Part shown: positions 28,540-38,014 of the stretch, piece after piece
Layout of the letters: every line of letters starts with the position of its first letter
Position numbering within the stretch: the first letter of the stretch is position 1
Source of the DNA: Chloroflexota bacterium
GTDB taxonomy: Bacteria; Chloroflexota; Anaerolineae; Aggregatilineales; Phototrophicaceae
DNA length: 64,000 nt
Assembly: GCA_009841405.1 (NCBI GenBank)
Contig: VXLV01000079.1
Span: 35,492 to 99,491 of the forward strand
Direction of reading: 5' to 3'
Notes under the pieces: model-generated
Told to the model about the DNA's origin: nothing
What the model saw: only the letters and a program-made list of their open reading frames with translations
Databases searched by the model: none
Program-made: the position numbers and the translations under genes

Positions 28540-29850
28540 TCAAAGCCCAATGATGTGATCGCCGTCTCTGCTGTTGTATACATGGCGCGTATCGACGATG
28601 ACGCGGCACTGCGCTGCGATCTCCCGCCAGTCAAAGCGGGAATGATCGGTAACCACAACCACGCAATCCGCGCTTTGCAGCAAGGCCGGGCTGTATGCCG
28701 CGCCTCTAATCAGGGTCTCGGGGTCCAGGCGAATTTCGGGCACGTGTGGATCGCAGTAGGCGACTTCGGCGCCGCGCTGGCGCAGCAGGCTGATGATATC
28801 GAGCGCCGGGCTTTCGCGGGTGTCATCCACATCGCGCTTGTAAGCCACGCCCAGTATTAGCACCCGAGAGCCGCGAACCGACTTTTCCTGGTCGTTGAGC
28901 GCTTGCGTGATTTTGTCCAGCACATAGTGCGGCATCGAGGCGTTCACTTCGCTCGCCAATTCAATGAAGCGCGCGTTGTAATCCAGCGTGCGCAGCTTCC
29001 AACTCAAATAGTGGGGGTCGACAGGAATGCAATGACCGCCCAAACCCGGTCCGGGATAAAAGGGCATGTAGCCGAAAGGTTTGGTGGCGGCGGCGTTGAT
29101 CACTTCCCAGACATCGATTTCCAGCTTGTCGCACATCAGCGCCATCTCATTGACCATGCCGATGTTGACCGCGCGAAAGGTATTCTCAAGCAGCTTCACC
29201 ATTTCGGCGGCAGTCGGCGAACTGACGCTGATGATGCAGTCCACCGCCGCCCGGTAGAGCGCCTGCGCTACTTCCGCGCAATTGTCGGTAATGCCGCCGA
29301 CCACTTTGGGCGTATTGCGCACGGAATACTGGCGATTGCCCGGGTCAATCCGCTCCGGGGAATAAGCCACGAAAACTTCCTCGCCGACTTTGAGCCGCTC
29401 CCGCGTAATCTCCGGCAGAATGATCTCTTCGGTGGTACCAGGATAGGTCGTGCTTTCCAAGACGATCAGCATGCCCGGCCGGCATATCTCGGCGATGGAA
29501 AGCGCCGCCCGGCTGATATACGACATATCCGGGTCGCGCGTTTTGCGCAGCGGCGTCGGCACGCAGATGCTGATGGCGTCCGCCGCGCGCAGATCGCCGT
29601 AGTCGCAGGTCGCGCGGAAGCTGCCGGCGTCAACCAGGCTGCGCACGCTATCCGCCGGGACATCGTCAATATAGCTGCCCCCGGCGTTGAGCGTCCGCAC
29701 TTTGTCTTCGTCCACATCCAGACCTAGCACGGGAAACCCGGCTGTGGCGAATTCGACCGCCAGCGGCAGGCCGACATAACCGAGGCCGGCTACGGCGACG
29801 ACTGCCTGTCGGTCAGCGATTTTGCGCAATAATGCCTGTTTATGGTCCAT
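28540..29850 (-). CDS. Nucleotide-sugar dehydrogenase, WbpA/WecC type
   Basis: A 436-residue NAD-dependent dehydrogenase oxidising a UDP-sugar to its uronic acid. The Rossmann motif is AGLGYVGLPLAVEFA, with ESTTYPGTTEE and ENTFRAVNIGMVNEMA in the middle. The catalytic Cys lies in PGPGLGGHCIPVDPHYLSWK. The C-terminal domain has ILGVAYKRDVDDTRESPALDI. The Gly-Gly-His-Cys-Ile-Pro-Val-Asp pattern favours UDP-N-acetylglucosamine or mannosamine dehydrogenase over UDP-glucose dehydrogenase. Confidence 0.88.
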   Translation of the reverse strand: MDHKQALLRKIADRQAVVAVAGLGYVGLPLAVEFATAGFPVLGLDVDEDKVRTLNAGGSYIDDVPADSVRSLVDAGSFRATCDYGDLRAADAISICVPTPLRKTRDPDMSYISRAALSIAEICRPGMLIVLESTTYPGTTEEIILPEITRERLKVGEEVFVAYSPERIDPGNRQYSVRNTPKVVGGITDNCAEVAQALYRAAVDCIISVSSPTAAEMVKLLENTFRAVNIGMVNEMALMCDKLEIDVWEVINAAATKPFGYMPFYPGPGLGGHCIPVDPHYLSWKLRTLDYNARFIELASEVNASMPHYVLDKITQALNDQEKSVRGSRVLILGVAYKRDVDDTRESPALDIISLLRQRGAEVAYCDPHVPEIRLDPETLIRGAAYSPALLQSADCVVVVTDHSRFDWREIAAQCRVIVDTRHVYNSRDGDHIIGL

Positions 29851-30020
29851 TGCCGTCCCGGCTGGTTGCGGCGTCTCGATTCAATTATAGTACGGCGCTA
29901 CCGACGCCTGCTGGCAAAAGGCAGGCAATGCCGCAAACGTATCTACACGGGCGCAGTAGCCAATGCTTGAGGAGGGTCGGGCCGGGTCTCTCGCTGGCGC
30001 CGAAAGACCCGCGTTTCGGT

Positions 30021-30827
30021 TTACACAGCGATCTCACGCTGCTCGTAGCGATAGAGCGCCGCCAACAGCATCAGCGCGGACAAGCCCGCGAACCCGGCGA
30101 TTTGCGGCCAGATGAAGCCTTGGGTCAATATCTCGCCGGTATTGTAATAGGTCAGGAAGGAAATGGCGCCTACGGTCTCAGCCACTGTGCCCTCCGCCGC
30201 CGCGCCAATGGTCTGCAGCATATAGCTGATGATGACGAAGGCGGTCACCAGGCCGAGCGCGACCGTCCGCCGCCGCGCCAGTACCGCGATCAGCATGGTC
30301 GCCGCCATGATGAAGATCATCAGCGGGATGAGATAGAAAGTGACCTCCGCCAGGCGGGCCACAACCAGGTCGACCCCGCCCAGCGCCACGCCGACGTACA
30401 GTCCCAGATAAATCAGGACGACCACGCCAACGATTGTCAGCGCGTAAGCCGCGAACTTCTCGACCATGACCTGCGCGCGCGAAATCGGCAAGCTCAAGAG
30501 CACATCGCTCGTGCCGTCGTCTTCTTCGTTGGCGCTGATGCGCATGCCCATGACGACCGGGTAAACGGCGAATATCAGGGCCGACTTGCCGAAGAAGCCG
30601 ACAGCCACGAAACCCTCGTTGGTCGTGAATATCGCCAGGTCATCGCCAATGCCAACCATCGCCAGGATCACCGGCGGAAAGCTCTCCAGCAGCGTCGCCA
30701 CCGACTGCATATCAAAGAGGGGCACCATCAGCACGATCAGCAGCGCCATCGCCGCCAATCCAACGCCCCAATAGACCATAGGCTTCCAGGTCTGTTTCAG
30801 CGTTTCTAGGAATACTGAACCAAGCAT
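30021..30827 (-). CDS. ABC-2 type transporter permease (second copy)
   Basis: A 268-residue integral membrane protein with about six hydrophobic segments. It begins MLGSVFLETLKQTWKPMVYWGVGLAAMALLIV. It shares the motif ADEEDDGTSDVLLSLPISRAQVMVEKF-like block (NEEDDGTSDVLLSLPISR) with its upstream neighbour, so the two are paralogues. Probably forms a heterodimeric export pore with it. Substrate unknown. Confidence 0.82.
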   Translation of the reverse strand: MLGSVFLETLKQTWKPMVYWGVGLAAMALLIVLMVPLFDMQSVATLLESFPPVILAMVGIGDDLAIFTTNEGFVAVGFFGKSALIFAVYPVVMGMRISANEEDDGTSDVLLSLPISRAQVMVEKFAAYALTIVGVVVLIYLGLYVGVALGGVDLVVARLAEVTFYLIPLMIFIMAATMLIAVLARRRTVALGLVTAFVIISYMLQTIGAAAEGTVAETVGAISFLTYYNTGEILTQGFIWPQIAGFAGLSALMLLAALYRYEQREIAV

Positions 30828-30837
30828 CGCGCGCCTC

Positions 30838-31644
30838 CTAAATGCCGATATCGCGGCTGACGAACATTTTCAGGGACAAGCCGAAGCCGACCAAGACGGC
30901 CAGCAGCAGCAGCAAGGTATTCGCGGGATCGTAAGTCCCGAGCACAAATGCCTCTCCATGCACATAACTGAAGTAGGACAAGCGCTCCATCAGATCGGCC
31001 GCCGCGCCTCCAGCGGCCGCGCCTATCGCGTTGAAAAGGTAACTGACGATGACGAAGGCGGCCGACAGACCGATCGCCAGCGCGCGCCGGCGCATCACCG
31101 TCGCCAGCAGGCTCGTTACCGTCATCACCAGCAGCGCGCTCGGATACAAATTCAGAATGCTGGCGAATATGACATCGCTCGGCGCGTCGATATTCATGGC
31201 GAGCATGCCGGCGACGGTAATCACCGCGGTCACGAGGATTATTGCCAGCCCGATCAGCGCGTAGGCGATCCAACGCTCCAGCATATAGGCCGCGCGCGAA
31301 ATCGGCAGCGACAAAATCACATCCATCACGCCCGATCGCTCGTCGTTGGCGGTAATGTTCAAGCCGGCCATCACGGCGAAGACCGACAAGAATATCGCCG
31401 CTTCCGACACGAATATCGAAACGATCCAGCCCTCAGGGGAGGTGAAGATCGCGACATCGCTGGCGCCGAACGCTTGGAGCAGGGCGGGCGGCATGGTCTT
31501 GAACAGCTCGGCGTAACCCGAAATGATATCCGGGCTGGACGCGATGAAGTCGATGTAGAGCCCCAAAGCGCCGAGCCCCAAGCCCCAATACAGAATCTGC
31601 TTCCAGGATGTGCGCAGGGTGTTGCCGATTACGATGCCGCTCAT
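30838..31644 (-). CDS. ABC-2 type transporter permease (first copy)
   Basis: A 268-residue membrane protein with about six hydrophobic segments, equal in length to its downstream paralogue. SWKQILYWGLGLGALGLYIDF and NDERSGVMDVILSLPISRAAYMLERW are the shared landmarks. The ATG overlaps the ATPase stop (TAATG), so the three genes form one translationally linked exporter operon. Confidence 0.82.
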   Translation of the reverse strand: MSGIVIGNTLRTSWKQILYWGLGLGALGLYIDFIASSPDIISGYAELFKTMPPALLQAFGASDVAIFTSPEGWIVSIFVSEAAIFLSVFAVMAGLNITANDERSGVMDVILSLPISRAAYMLERWIAYALIGLAIILVTAVITVAGMLAMNIDAPSDVIFASILNLYPSALLVMTVTSLLATVMRRRALAIGLSAAFVIVSYLFNAIGAAAGGAAADLMERLSYFSYVHGEAFVLGTYDPANTLLLLLAVLVGFGLSLKMFVSRDIGI

Positions 31645-32576
31645 TAGCTCGCCTCCTTGTCGCCGCTGTAGTAGGCCAGGAAGATCTCTTCCAAAGTCGG
31701 CTCTTCAACGTGGAGCGATTTCACGTAGCCGCTGCTGATCGCGCGCAGCAGCGGGTCAAAATCGCCGATCATGCGCATGCGTACGCGCGCGCCGTTTGTG
31801 CTGACATCGGTGATGGACGGCATGCTCTCCAGTTGCTGCTGCAATCCGGCGGGCAGCGCGTCGCGAAAGCTGACATCGACCCAGGTGAATTCGACATTGG
31901 TGATCTTCTCGACCGACTCTACCGCCTTTAGCTCGCCGTCGCGCAAGATACCGACGCGGTCGCAGATCGCCTGCACTTCGCTGAGCACGTGCGAGGACAG
32001 GAATACGGTTTTGCCCTTGTCACGATATTCGTCCATCATGCTGTGAAAGGTCTGCTGCACCAGCGGGTCCAAGCCGCCGGTCGGCTCGTCCAGAATCAGC
32101 AGCTCGGGCGAGTGCATCATGGCGATGACCAGCCCCAGCTTGCGCTTGTTGCCGGAGGACAGGTCGCGCACTTTCTTCGTCGTATCGAGGTCGAGTCGTT
32201 CGGCCAGTTCGTCCGCGTGCTTCACGATGCCGCGCGCGTCGCCACGCACGCTGGCGACATAATGGATGATCTGGTCGCCGGTGCGCCCCTCCCACAAGCT
32301 AAGCTCGGCCGGGAAGAAACCGATGCGGCGGTGAATCTCCACGCTGTCGGCGCGGATATCCAGGCCGAAGATCGTGGCGCTGCCTTGGCTCGGGCGGATC
32401 AGGTCCAGCAGCAGTCGTATCGTTGTGGTCTTGCCGGCGCCATTGGGCCCCAGATAGCCGAAGATTTCGCCGCGCTCGACGCTGAGGTCGAGGTCGCGCA
32501 GCGCGACGGTCTGCTTCGCGCCAGATCCGTAGGTCTTCGATAGCCCCCTCATTTCGATGATAGAGCCGGACGCCAT
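31644..32576 (-). CDS. ABC transporter ATP-binding protein
   Basis: A 310-residue ATPase. Walker A is GPNGAGKT (residues 43-50), the signature is LSSGNKRKLGLVIAM, Walker B is LLILDEPTGGLDP, and HVLSEVQAICD holds the switch His. The C-terminal extension ending EEPTLEEIFLAYY is typical of ABC-2 export ATPases. The start at ATG 32576 is chosen because the region further upstream looks non-coding. It powers the two paralogous permeases downstream. Confidence 0.92.
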   Translation of the reverse strand: MASGSIIEMRGLSKTYGSGAKQTVALRDLDLSVERGEIFGYLGPNGAGKTTTIRLLLDLIRPSQGSATIFGLDIRADSVEIHRRIGFFPAELSLWEGRTGDQIIHYVASVRGDARGIVKHADELAERLDLDTTKKVRDLSSGNKRKLGLVIAMMHSPELLILDEPTGGLDPLVQQTFHSMMDEYRDKGKTVFLSSHVLSEVQAICDRVGILRDGELKAVESVEKITNVEFTWVDVSFRDALPAGLQQQLESMPSITDVSTNGARVRMRMIGDFDPLLRAISSGYVKSLHVEEPTLEEIFLAYYSGDKEAS

Positions 32577-32721
32577 TGCAGTTTGCCTTTCGTTGAGTTT
32601 ACGGCTGCTGTCGCGTTCTGATCCCGCAGGCAACCTGCACTGATTATAAATCGCGCTGAAAATCCAGGTCAAGCAAAATCGCGCCGCCCCGAGAATTTGG
32701 GGGTTGGCGGCAAACCGAGCG

Positions 32722-34146
32722 TCAGCCGCCCGCCGCTTCAATCACATCCGCCCCGCCGAGATAATGTCGCAGGACTTCGGGAATCACGATGCTGCCATCG
32801 GCGCGCTGGTAGTTCTCCATTATGGCGATCATGACGCGGGGCGTGGCCAGCCCACTGCCGTTCAGCGTATGCAGGTAGCGCGACTTGCGCGTGCCGGCCG
32901 GGTAATAGCGCAGCATGGCTCGCCGCGCCTGAAAAGTCTCGCAGTTGCTGCACGAGCTGACCTCGAGCCACTCTTCGCATCCCGGCGACCACATCTCGAT
33001 ATCGTATTTCTTGCTGGCGCTGAAGCCCAGATCGCCGGTCACAATCTCCAGCCTGCGGTAGGGGATATCAAGTTCCGCGCAGATCGCTTCCGCTTGCTCG
33101 GTCATCGTTTCCAGTTCGGCGTAGCTGGTTTCGGGCGTGGTGAACTTGAACATCTCCACCTTTTCGAATTGATGCACGCGCTTGATGCCGCGCACATCGC
33201 GCCCGGCGCTGGCTTTCTCGCTGCGGAAGCAAGGTGTGTGCGCGGCGTAGTTCAGCGGCAGCTCAATTTCTTCCAGGATCTCGTCACGGTGCAGATTGGC
33301 GATGGCGACCTCGGCCGTGGGCAGCAAGTATTTGTCTTCATCCGCCAGCCCGTAGACCGTGTCTTGAAACTTGGGAAATTGCGCCGAGCCATAGAGCATG
33401 TCGCTGTGTACGATGTAGGGCGTGTAAAGCTCGGTGTAGCCATTGGCGCGCGCGCAATCCAGGAAGAAGCTGATCAGCGCGCGCTGCAGCCGGGCGCCCC
33501 AGCCCGCAAGCACATAATAGCGGCTGCCGGAAAGCTTGACGCCGCGCTCGAAGTCGATGATGCCCAGCGCCGGCCCCAACTCCCAATGCGGCTTGGGTTC
33601 GAAGTCGAATTCGCGGAAGGCGCCGACCGGCTGACGCGGCGCGTTCGCGTTTTCGCTGTCAGCAACGGGAACGCTCTCGTGCGGCAGGTTGGGCAGCCAG
33701 AGCATCTGCGACCGCATGTCCGCCTCTAAAGACTCTATCAGGCCAAAGCCCTTGCCGATTTCATCGCCCATCTGGCGCAGCTCGCGTATCAATCCGTCGA
33801 AGGCAGGCTTGGGATCGATTGCCTCGCCCGCGGAAATCGCCGTTGAACCGTCCATGATCCCGCTGGCGCCTTCGTAGTCCGTTTCACCGATCGCCCGGCA
33901 GGCCGCCTGAGCGCGCGCCGCTTTCTCCTCGTCAGCCATCGCCCGGTTGCCGCGCAGCTTGCCCATGGCGCGGTTCAGCTTGTTGCGCGCCGCCTGCGCC
34001 GTTTCGATCCGCGTGCGCGCTTCGCGTCGTTCCTTGTCCAGGTTTACGATTATGTCGATGCGCGCTACAGCGCCTTCATCGTTCAGTTTCGCAATCTGTT
34101 CCTTTACCCAATCCGGCTTTTGCCGAATCAGCGCAATATCAAGCAT
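32722..34146 (-). CDS. serS: Seryl-tRNA synthetase with insertion in the coiled-coil arm
   Basis: A 474-residue class II synthetase. The N-terminal tRNA-binding arm begins MLDIALIRQKPDWVKEQ. Class II motifs include PTAEVAIANLHRDEIL, TPCFRSEKASAGRD (motif 2) and NGSGLATPRVMIAIMENYQ (motif 3). The arm contains roughly 50 extra residues (about 68-115, with GETDYEGASGIMDGSTAIS), making the protein about 50 longer than the common 420-430. No T-box motif was found upstream. Confidence 0.94.
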   Translation of the reverse strand: MLDIALIRQKPDWVKEQIAKLNDEGAVARIDIIVNLDKERREARTRIETAQAARNKLNRAMGKLRGNRAMADEEKAARAQAACRAIGETDYEGASGIMDGSTAISAGEAIDPKPAFDGLIRELRQMGDEIGKGFGLIESLEADMRSQMLWLPNLPHESVPVADSENANAPRQPVGAFREFDFEPKPHWELGPALGIIDFERGVKLSGSRYYVLAGWGARLQRALISFFLDCARANGYTELYTPYIVHSDMLYGSAQFPKFQDTVYGLADEDKYLLPTAEVAIANLHRDEILEEIELPLNYAAHTPCFRSEKASAGRDVRGIKRVHQFEKVEMFKFTTPETSYAELETMTEQAEAICAELDIPYRRLEIVTGDLGFSASKKYDIEMWSPGCEEWLEVSSCSNCETFQARRAMLRYYPAGTRKSRYLHTLNGSGLATPRVMIAIMENYQRADGSIVIPEVLRHYLGGADVIEAAGG

Positions 34147-34197
34147 GGTATGTGATTCTCCTTGAGTAATGCCGGGTGACTTGAGTACAGCAAACTG

Positions 34198-34240
34198 CCA
34201 TGCGCCGCGGGCTGCTTCGCCCGACTAAAGCGGCGCATGG
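34198..34240 (-). promoter_or_regulatory. Strong hairpin between a small membrane-protein gene and serS
   Basis: CCATGCGCCGC (34198-34208) and GCGGCGCATGG (34230-34240) form an 11-bp perfect stem, with an inner GGGC/GCCC stem (34209-34212 with 34219-34222). On the minus strand it is followed only by a weak T-rich stretch, so it may be a terminator, attenuator or mRNA processing structure. Confidence 0.5.
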
Positions 34241-34242
34241 GT

Positions 34243-34431
34243 CTAAGATTCGCTGCCAGGGGAGCTTGCGCGCGAGGAATCGTAGCGGCGGCGCGCCCAT
34301 TCCGGCGCGTCCTCCGGCAGGGGTTTGCGCAAGTCCAGCCGGAAGCGGCGCCCGGCAATAGCCAAGCCAATCACGACGCTGGCGATGACCAGCGCGTCAA
34401 ATGCTTCGGGCGTCATGAATTCCAAGAACAC
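34243..34431 (-). CDS. Small single-pass membrane protein
   Basis: A 62-residue frame from GTG 34431 (or 57 residues from ATG 34416). It has a single hydrophobic segment, FDALVIASVVIGLAIAG, and a cytoplasmic-like basic tail RRFRLDLRKPLPEDAPEWARRRYDS ending in Ser residues. No family was recognised. It sits between lysS and serS on the same strand, ending three bases before a strong hairpin. Possibly a real gene; the compositional pattern of a helix plus polar tail supports it. Confidence 0.5.
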   Translation of the reverse strand: MFLEFMTPEAFDALVIASVVIGLAIAGRRFRLDLRKPLPEDAPEWARRRYDSSRASSPGSES

Positions 34432-34522
34432 GTCCCAATTCCCTCAAGCGAAAGCGCGCCTATCCGGCTCCGCGCAGGCGAGCAACCAGCCGCGCTTTGA
34501 TGTCAGCCACAACCTGCGTCCC

Positions 34523-36424
34523 TCACTCGCCGGCAATGCTCAACTGGCTGAGCGATTGCCAGAACTCGGCGAAATCCGTCTCTTCCAGCGCATCGTCCAC
34601 GCGGTAAATCCGCTCCTCGGTCATGACGTACAAGCGGCCGCTGAATGCCCGGCGCATGTTTTGCAGCTGCGGCAGCGCGCCCTCAAGCGCGTTGCTCATG
34701 CGGAATTCGACGCCAACATCAGCAGCCGGCAAATACAGCGCCAGCTTGCGCTTTGCGCCGGCCAGCGGCAGATCAAGCTGGACCTCCAGCTGGCGCACGG
34801 CGGCATCGAGCATGAATTGACCGCGCAAGTCGGATTCAGTTGGCGCCGGCGCGCGCAAATGCGGATAGAGCAGCACATCGCGGATGCTGACCTGATCAGT
34901 GAGCAGCATCACCATCCGGTCGACGCCGCTGCCGAACCCGCCGTTTGGCGGCATGCCATAACGCATCGCATTGAGATAATCTTCGTCCAGCGGCGTCGTC
35001 TCATCGGCTTCGTCAGCATACAGCCGCTTCATCTCCACAAAGCGATCCTGCTGGTCGCGCGGGTCATTGAGTTCAGTAAAGGCATTGCCCATCTCCATGC
35101 CGGCGATGAAAAACTCAAATCGCTCGGTGTGGCTGTCGATGAAGCGGCGCTCTTTTTCGTCGCGGATGGCCGCGCCCGCCTGGATGCGCTTGGCGAAGGG
35201 CGACATATCGCGCGGGTAATCCTTGATGATGGTCGGCTGTATCAGGCGCGGCTCAATCAAGCTGCCCAGCAGATGCTCGACAATCATCCGGCCCCAGGTA
35301 TCGGATGGGTCAAGCCCGTCAGCCAGGCCGCGGCCTTCCAGATATCCATAGAGCGATTGGCTGCAAGGATAATCCATGTAGTCAAAGCCGAGAGTCTCCT
35401 GCACGGCCTCGCGGATGCTGAGGCGCTTCCAGGGCGGGCTGAGGTCAATCATCTCGCCCTGATAGTTGATACGCGCAGAGCCGGTCACCTGCTCGGCGGT
35501 ATAAGCGAACATGCGCTCGGTGATGTCCATGACGCCGGCGTAGTCGATATAGGCTTTGTAAAACTCGAGCATGGTGAATTCGGTGTTGTGCTTGTAGCTG
35601 ACGCCTTCGTTGCGGAAGTCGCGCCCGATTTCGTAAACCGCGTCATAACCGCCGACCAGCAGCCGCTTCAAGTAAAGCTCAAAGCTGATGCGCAAGTACA
35701 AGTCTTGATGCAGCTGATTGTGGTGGGTGACAAAGGGGCGCGCGGCGGCGCCGCCGTATAGCGGCTGCAGTATCGGCGTCTCCACCTCCAGCATGCCTTC
35801 ATTATCCAGAAAATCGCGTAGCGCCTTTATCGTCCGCGCCCGCTTGACGAAAACATCGCGCACCGAACGATTGACCGCCAAGTCGGCATAGCGCTGTCGA
35901 TAGCGCGATTCGACATCTTTGAATTCGCCGTATTCGATAACGCTGCCATCGTCGCGGCGCTGTTCCTTGACCACCGGCAGGGGCGTCAAGGCTTTGCTGA
36001 TCAGGCGCAGTTCGCGCGCGGACACGCTGACCTCGCCGGCGCGCGTCCGCATCATCTCGCCGCTGGCCTGCACAAAGTCATCGACATCGATCAGCTTGCG
36101 CCGGACCTGCTGATAAGTCCCTTCGCCCAACGCGTTTACGCGCAGGAAAAGCTGGACTCGCCCGCTCTCGTCTTCAATATGCGCGAATGAGACCTTGCCT
36201 CTGCTGTTCAGCCGGCGGATGCGACCGGCGACCGTCACCTCGATCGGGGCTGGCGCGTCCGAGCCGTCGGCTTGCGTCTGCTCTTCCTCCTTCAGAAAGG
36301 CCTGTACGGCTTCGGCAATGCGGTAGCTGCGGCCCGCGCGCGCCGGATACAACTCGACGCCCATGGCTCGCAGGCGTTCGGCCTTGTCCAGCCGCTCAAG
36401 TTCCAATTTCGTCGGTTGCCACAT
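34523..36424 (-). CDS. lysS: Lysyl-tRNA synthetase, class II, with C-terminal extension
   Basis: A 633-residue enzyme. The N-terminal OB-fold (IEVTVAGRIRRLNSRGKVSFAHIEDESG) precedes the class II core: FVTHHNQLHQDLYLRISFELYLKRLLVGG, IGRDFRNEGVSYKHNTEFTMLEFY (motif 2) and GGFGSGVDRMVMLL (motif 3). Normal bacterial enzymes end soon after LLYPHLRP. Here about 103 further residues (531-633) follow, with no recognised domain and a predicted alpha/beta pattern (LYVMTEERIYRVDD). Transcription is divergent from the MFS genes. Confidence 0.92.
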   Translation of the reverse strand: MWQPTKLELERLDKAERLRAMGVELYPARAGRSYRIAEAVQAFLKEEEQTQADGSDAPAPIEVTVAGRIRRLNSRGKVSFAHIEDESGRVQLFLRVNALGEGTYQQVRRKLIDVDDFVQASGEMMRTRAGEVSVSARELRLISKALTPLPVVKEQRRDDGSVIEYGEFKDVESRYRQRYADLAVNRSVRDVFVKRARTIKALRDFLDNEGMLEVETPILQPLYGGAAARPFVTHHNQLHQDLYLRISFELYLKRLLVGGYDAVYEIGRDFRNEGVSYKHNTEFTMLEFYKAYIDYAGVMDITERMFAYTAEQVTGSARINYQGEMIDLSPPWKRLSIREAVQETLGFDYMDYPCSQSLYGYLEGRGLADGLDPSDTWGRMIVEHLLGSLIEPRLIQPTIIKDYPRDMSPFAKRIQAGAAIRDEKERRFIDSHTERFEFFIAGMEMGNAFTELNDPRDQQDRFVEMKRLYADEADETTPLDEDYLNAMRYGMPPNGGFGSGVDRMVMLLTDQVSIRDVLLYPHLRAPAPTESDLRGQFMLDAAVRQLEVQLDLPLAGAKRKLALYLPAADVGVEFRMSNALEGALPQLQNMRRAFSGRLYVMTEERIYRVDDALEETDFAEFWQSLSQLSIAGE

Positions 36425-36639
36425 AACCCGGCCCGTCTCCTCGCTCGGTTATGGCTCTCTACGCGGGCATGAAAGCGCCAGCCTTGGCAATCCATTCTCG
36501 ATAGCAGATTAGTACAAATTGTGTAGGAATTACAGATGGAATCGAATGCCCGGAATTCAGAAAAATCGCCGCTTGCAAATAACGCAAATGCGAGTAGCCT
36601 AAGCGAGTTTGCAAAGAAAGTTGCAGGCCCGGCGCGCAC

Positions 36640-37911
36640 ATGCAAGATCCTGAGGATTCACTGCCGCCCAATCGCTGGCGCGTCACGCTGCTGGTCATCT
36701 CGCTGGCGCAAGCGCTGGGCACGGGCGGCATCTGCCTCGTTTACCCTTTCCTGCCGCTCTACGTACAGACGCTAAATGACGCGCAATTCATCAGCCCCGA
36801 ACTGCTGGCCGGGATTGTTATCGCCGCGCCGCCGCTTGTCGCGACAATCTCGACGCCGTTTTGGGGGCGCCTGGCCGATCAATACGGCCGCAAGAAGATG
36901 GTCATGCGTGCGATGTTCGGCGCGTCAATCATTCTGGCGCTGATGGGCTTCGCGCAGACGGCCGTCGCGCTGATCGCGTTGCGCGCCCTGCAAGGGCTGA
37001 CCAGCGGCATCATCGCCGCCAACATGGCGCTGGTCGCCGGTGAATGCCCGCGCGAGCGCATCGGCTTTGCGCTGGGCACGCTGCAAGTTGGTCTATTCAG
37101 CGGGGTCGCGGTAGGCCCCTTTGTGGGCGGCTTGCTGGCCGATCGCTTCGGCTACCAGGTCCCCTTCATCTTCACAGCAGTGATGCTGGCGCTGGCTGGG
37201 CTGTTGGTTACTTTCGGCATTCGCGAAAGCTATACACCGCCTGCCGGCAGCCGCCTGGACCTGAATCCCCTGAAGATGATCCGCGCCTGGCGCGGCATTT
37301 TGCGCGCGCGCGGCGTCAAGACCGTATATTCGCTACGCTTTCTCAACGGGTTCGCTCAGCGCTCGATTATGCCCATCGCGCCTTTATTCGTGCTGGCGCT
37401 AATGCCAACTGTGCTGGCCGCGGGCGCGAGCAGCTATGCCGGCCTGGTGCTCACCGTCTCGTCTATCACGACGACCGCCGGTTCCCTGATCCTTGGCTGG
37501 CTCAGCGACAAGTGGGGCTATCGCCATATACTCATCGCCGCCGCGCTGATGGCAGTCCTGTTTTACCTGCCGCAAGCCTTCGTCAGCAGCGTCGGACAGT
37601 TGTTGCTGTTTCAGGCATTGGCCGGTTTCTTCGCCGGCGGTGTCTTGTCGGCGCCCGCGGCCATGCTGGCCAGGTTCACCGACCTGGGCGACGAGGGCTC
37701 GGTCTATGGCCTGGACGCGTCAGTCTCCTCTTTCGCCAATGGAATGGCGCCGCTTACGGCCTCTATCATCGCCGCCGTCTTTGGCTTGCGGGCGGTATTC
37801 GCGGTGGTCGCGCTCTACTATCTGGGGATTCTCGCAATCGGCGCCAACTTCTTGCCCAAACCGAAACGGAAGCGCTTCCGGCTGCTAGCTGGCGCCGCAA
37901 GCGGCAGCTAG
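36640..37911 (+). CDS. MFS efflux transporter (first of a tandem pair)
   Basis: A 423-residue, 12-segment transporter resembling drug-efflux MFS proteins. The MFS signature between TM2 and TM3 is WGRLADQYGRKKMVMRAMFG. A second-half equivalent is LGWLSDKWGYRHI. FALGTLQVGLFSGVAVGPFVGGLLADRFGY is the TM5 motif C region of antiporters. Substrate unknown. Upstream (36425-36639) is a divergent spacer with no clear ribosome site close to the ATG. Confidence 0.85.
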   Translation: MQDPEDSLPPNRWRVTLLVISLAQALGTGGICLVYPFLPLYVQTLNDAQFISPELLAGIVIAAPPLVATISTPFWGRLADQYGRKKMVMRAMFGASIILALMGFAQTAVALIALRALQGLTSGIIAANMALVAGECPRERIGFALGTLQVGLFSGVAVGPFVGGLLADRFGYQVPFIFTAVMLALAGLLVTFGIRESYTPPAGSRLDLNPLKMIRAWRGILRARGVKTVYSLRFLNGFAQRSIMPIAPLFVLALMPTVLAAGASSYAGLVLTVSSITTTAGSLILGWLSDKWGYRHILIAAALMAVLFYLPQAFVSSVGQLLLFQALAGFFAGGVLSAPAAMLARFTDLGDEGSVYGLDASVSSFANGMAPLTASIIAAVFGLRAVFAVVALYYLGILAIGANFLPKPKRKRFRLLAGAASGS

Positions 37912-38014
37912 CGAAGAGCGCAGGCGACAAGACGACGCTGCGGGTCTTTGGCCCTTATCTGGATCGGACACATTAGAAACGAACTTACTCGCAAAATTGA
38001 TGGGCTAGGTATTC

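Noticed and set aside
34147..34242. T-box riboswitch upstream of serS
   Set aside because: No antiterminator T-box motif and no specifier-like stem was found; only a plain hairpin.
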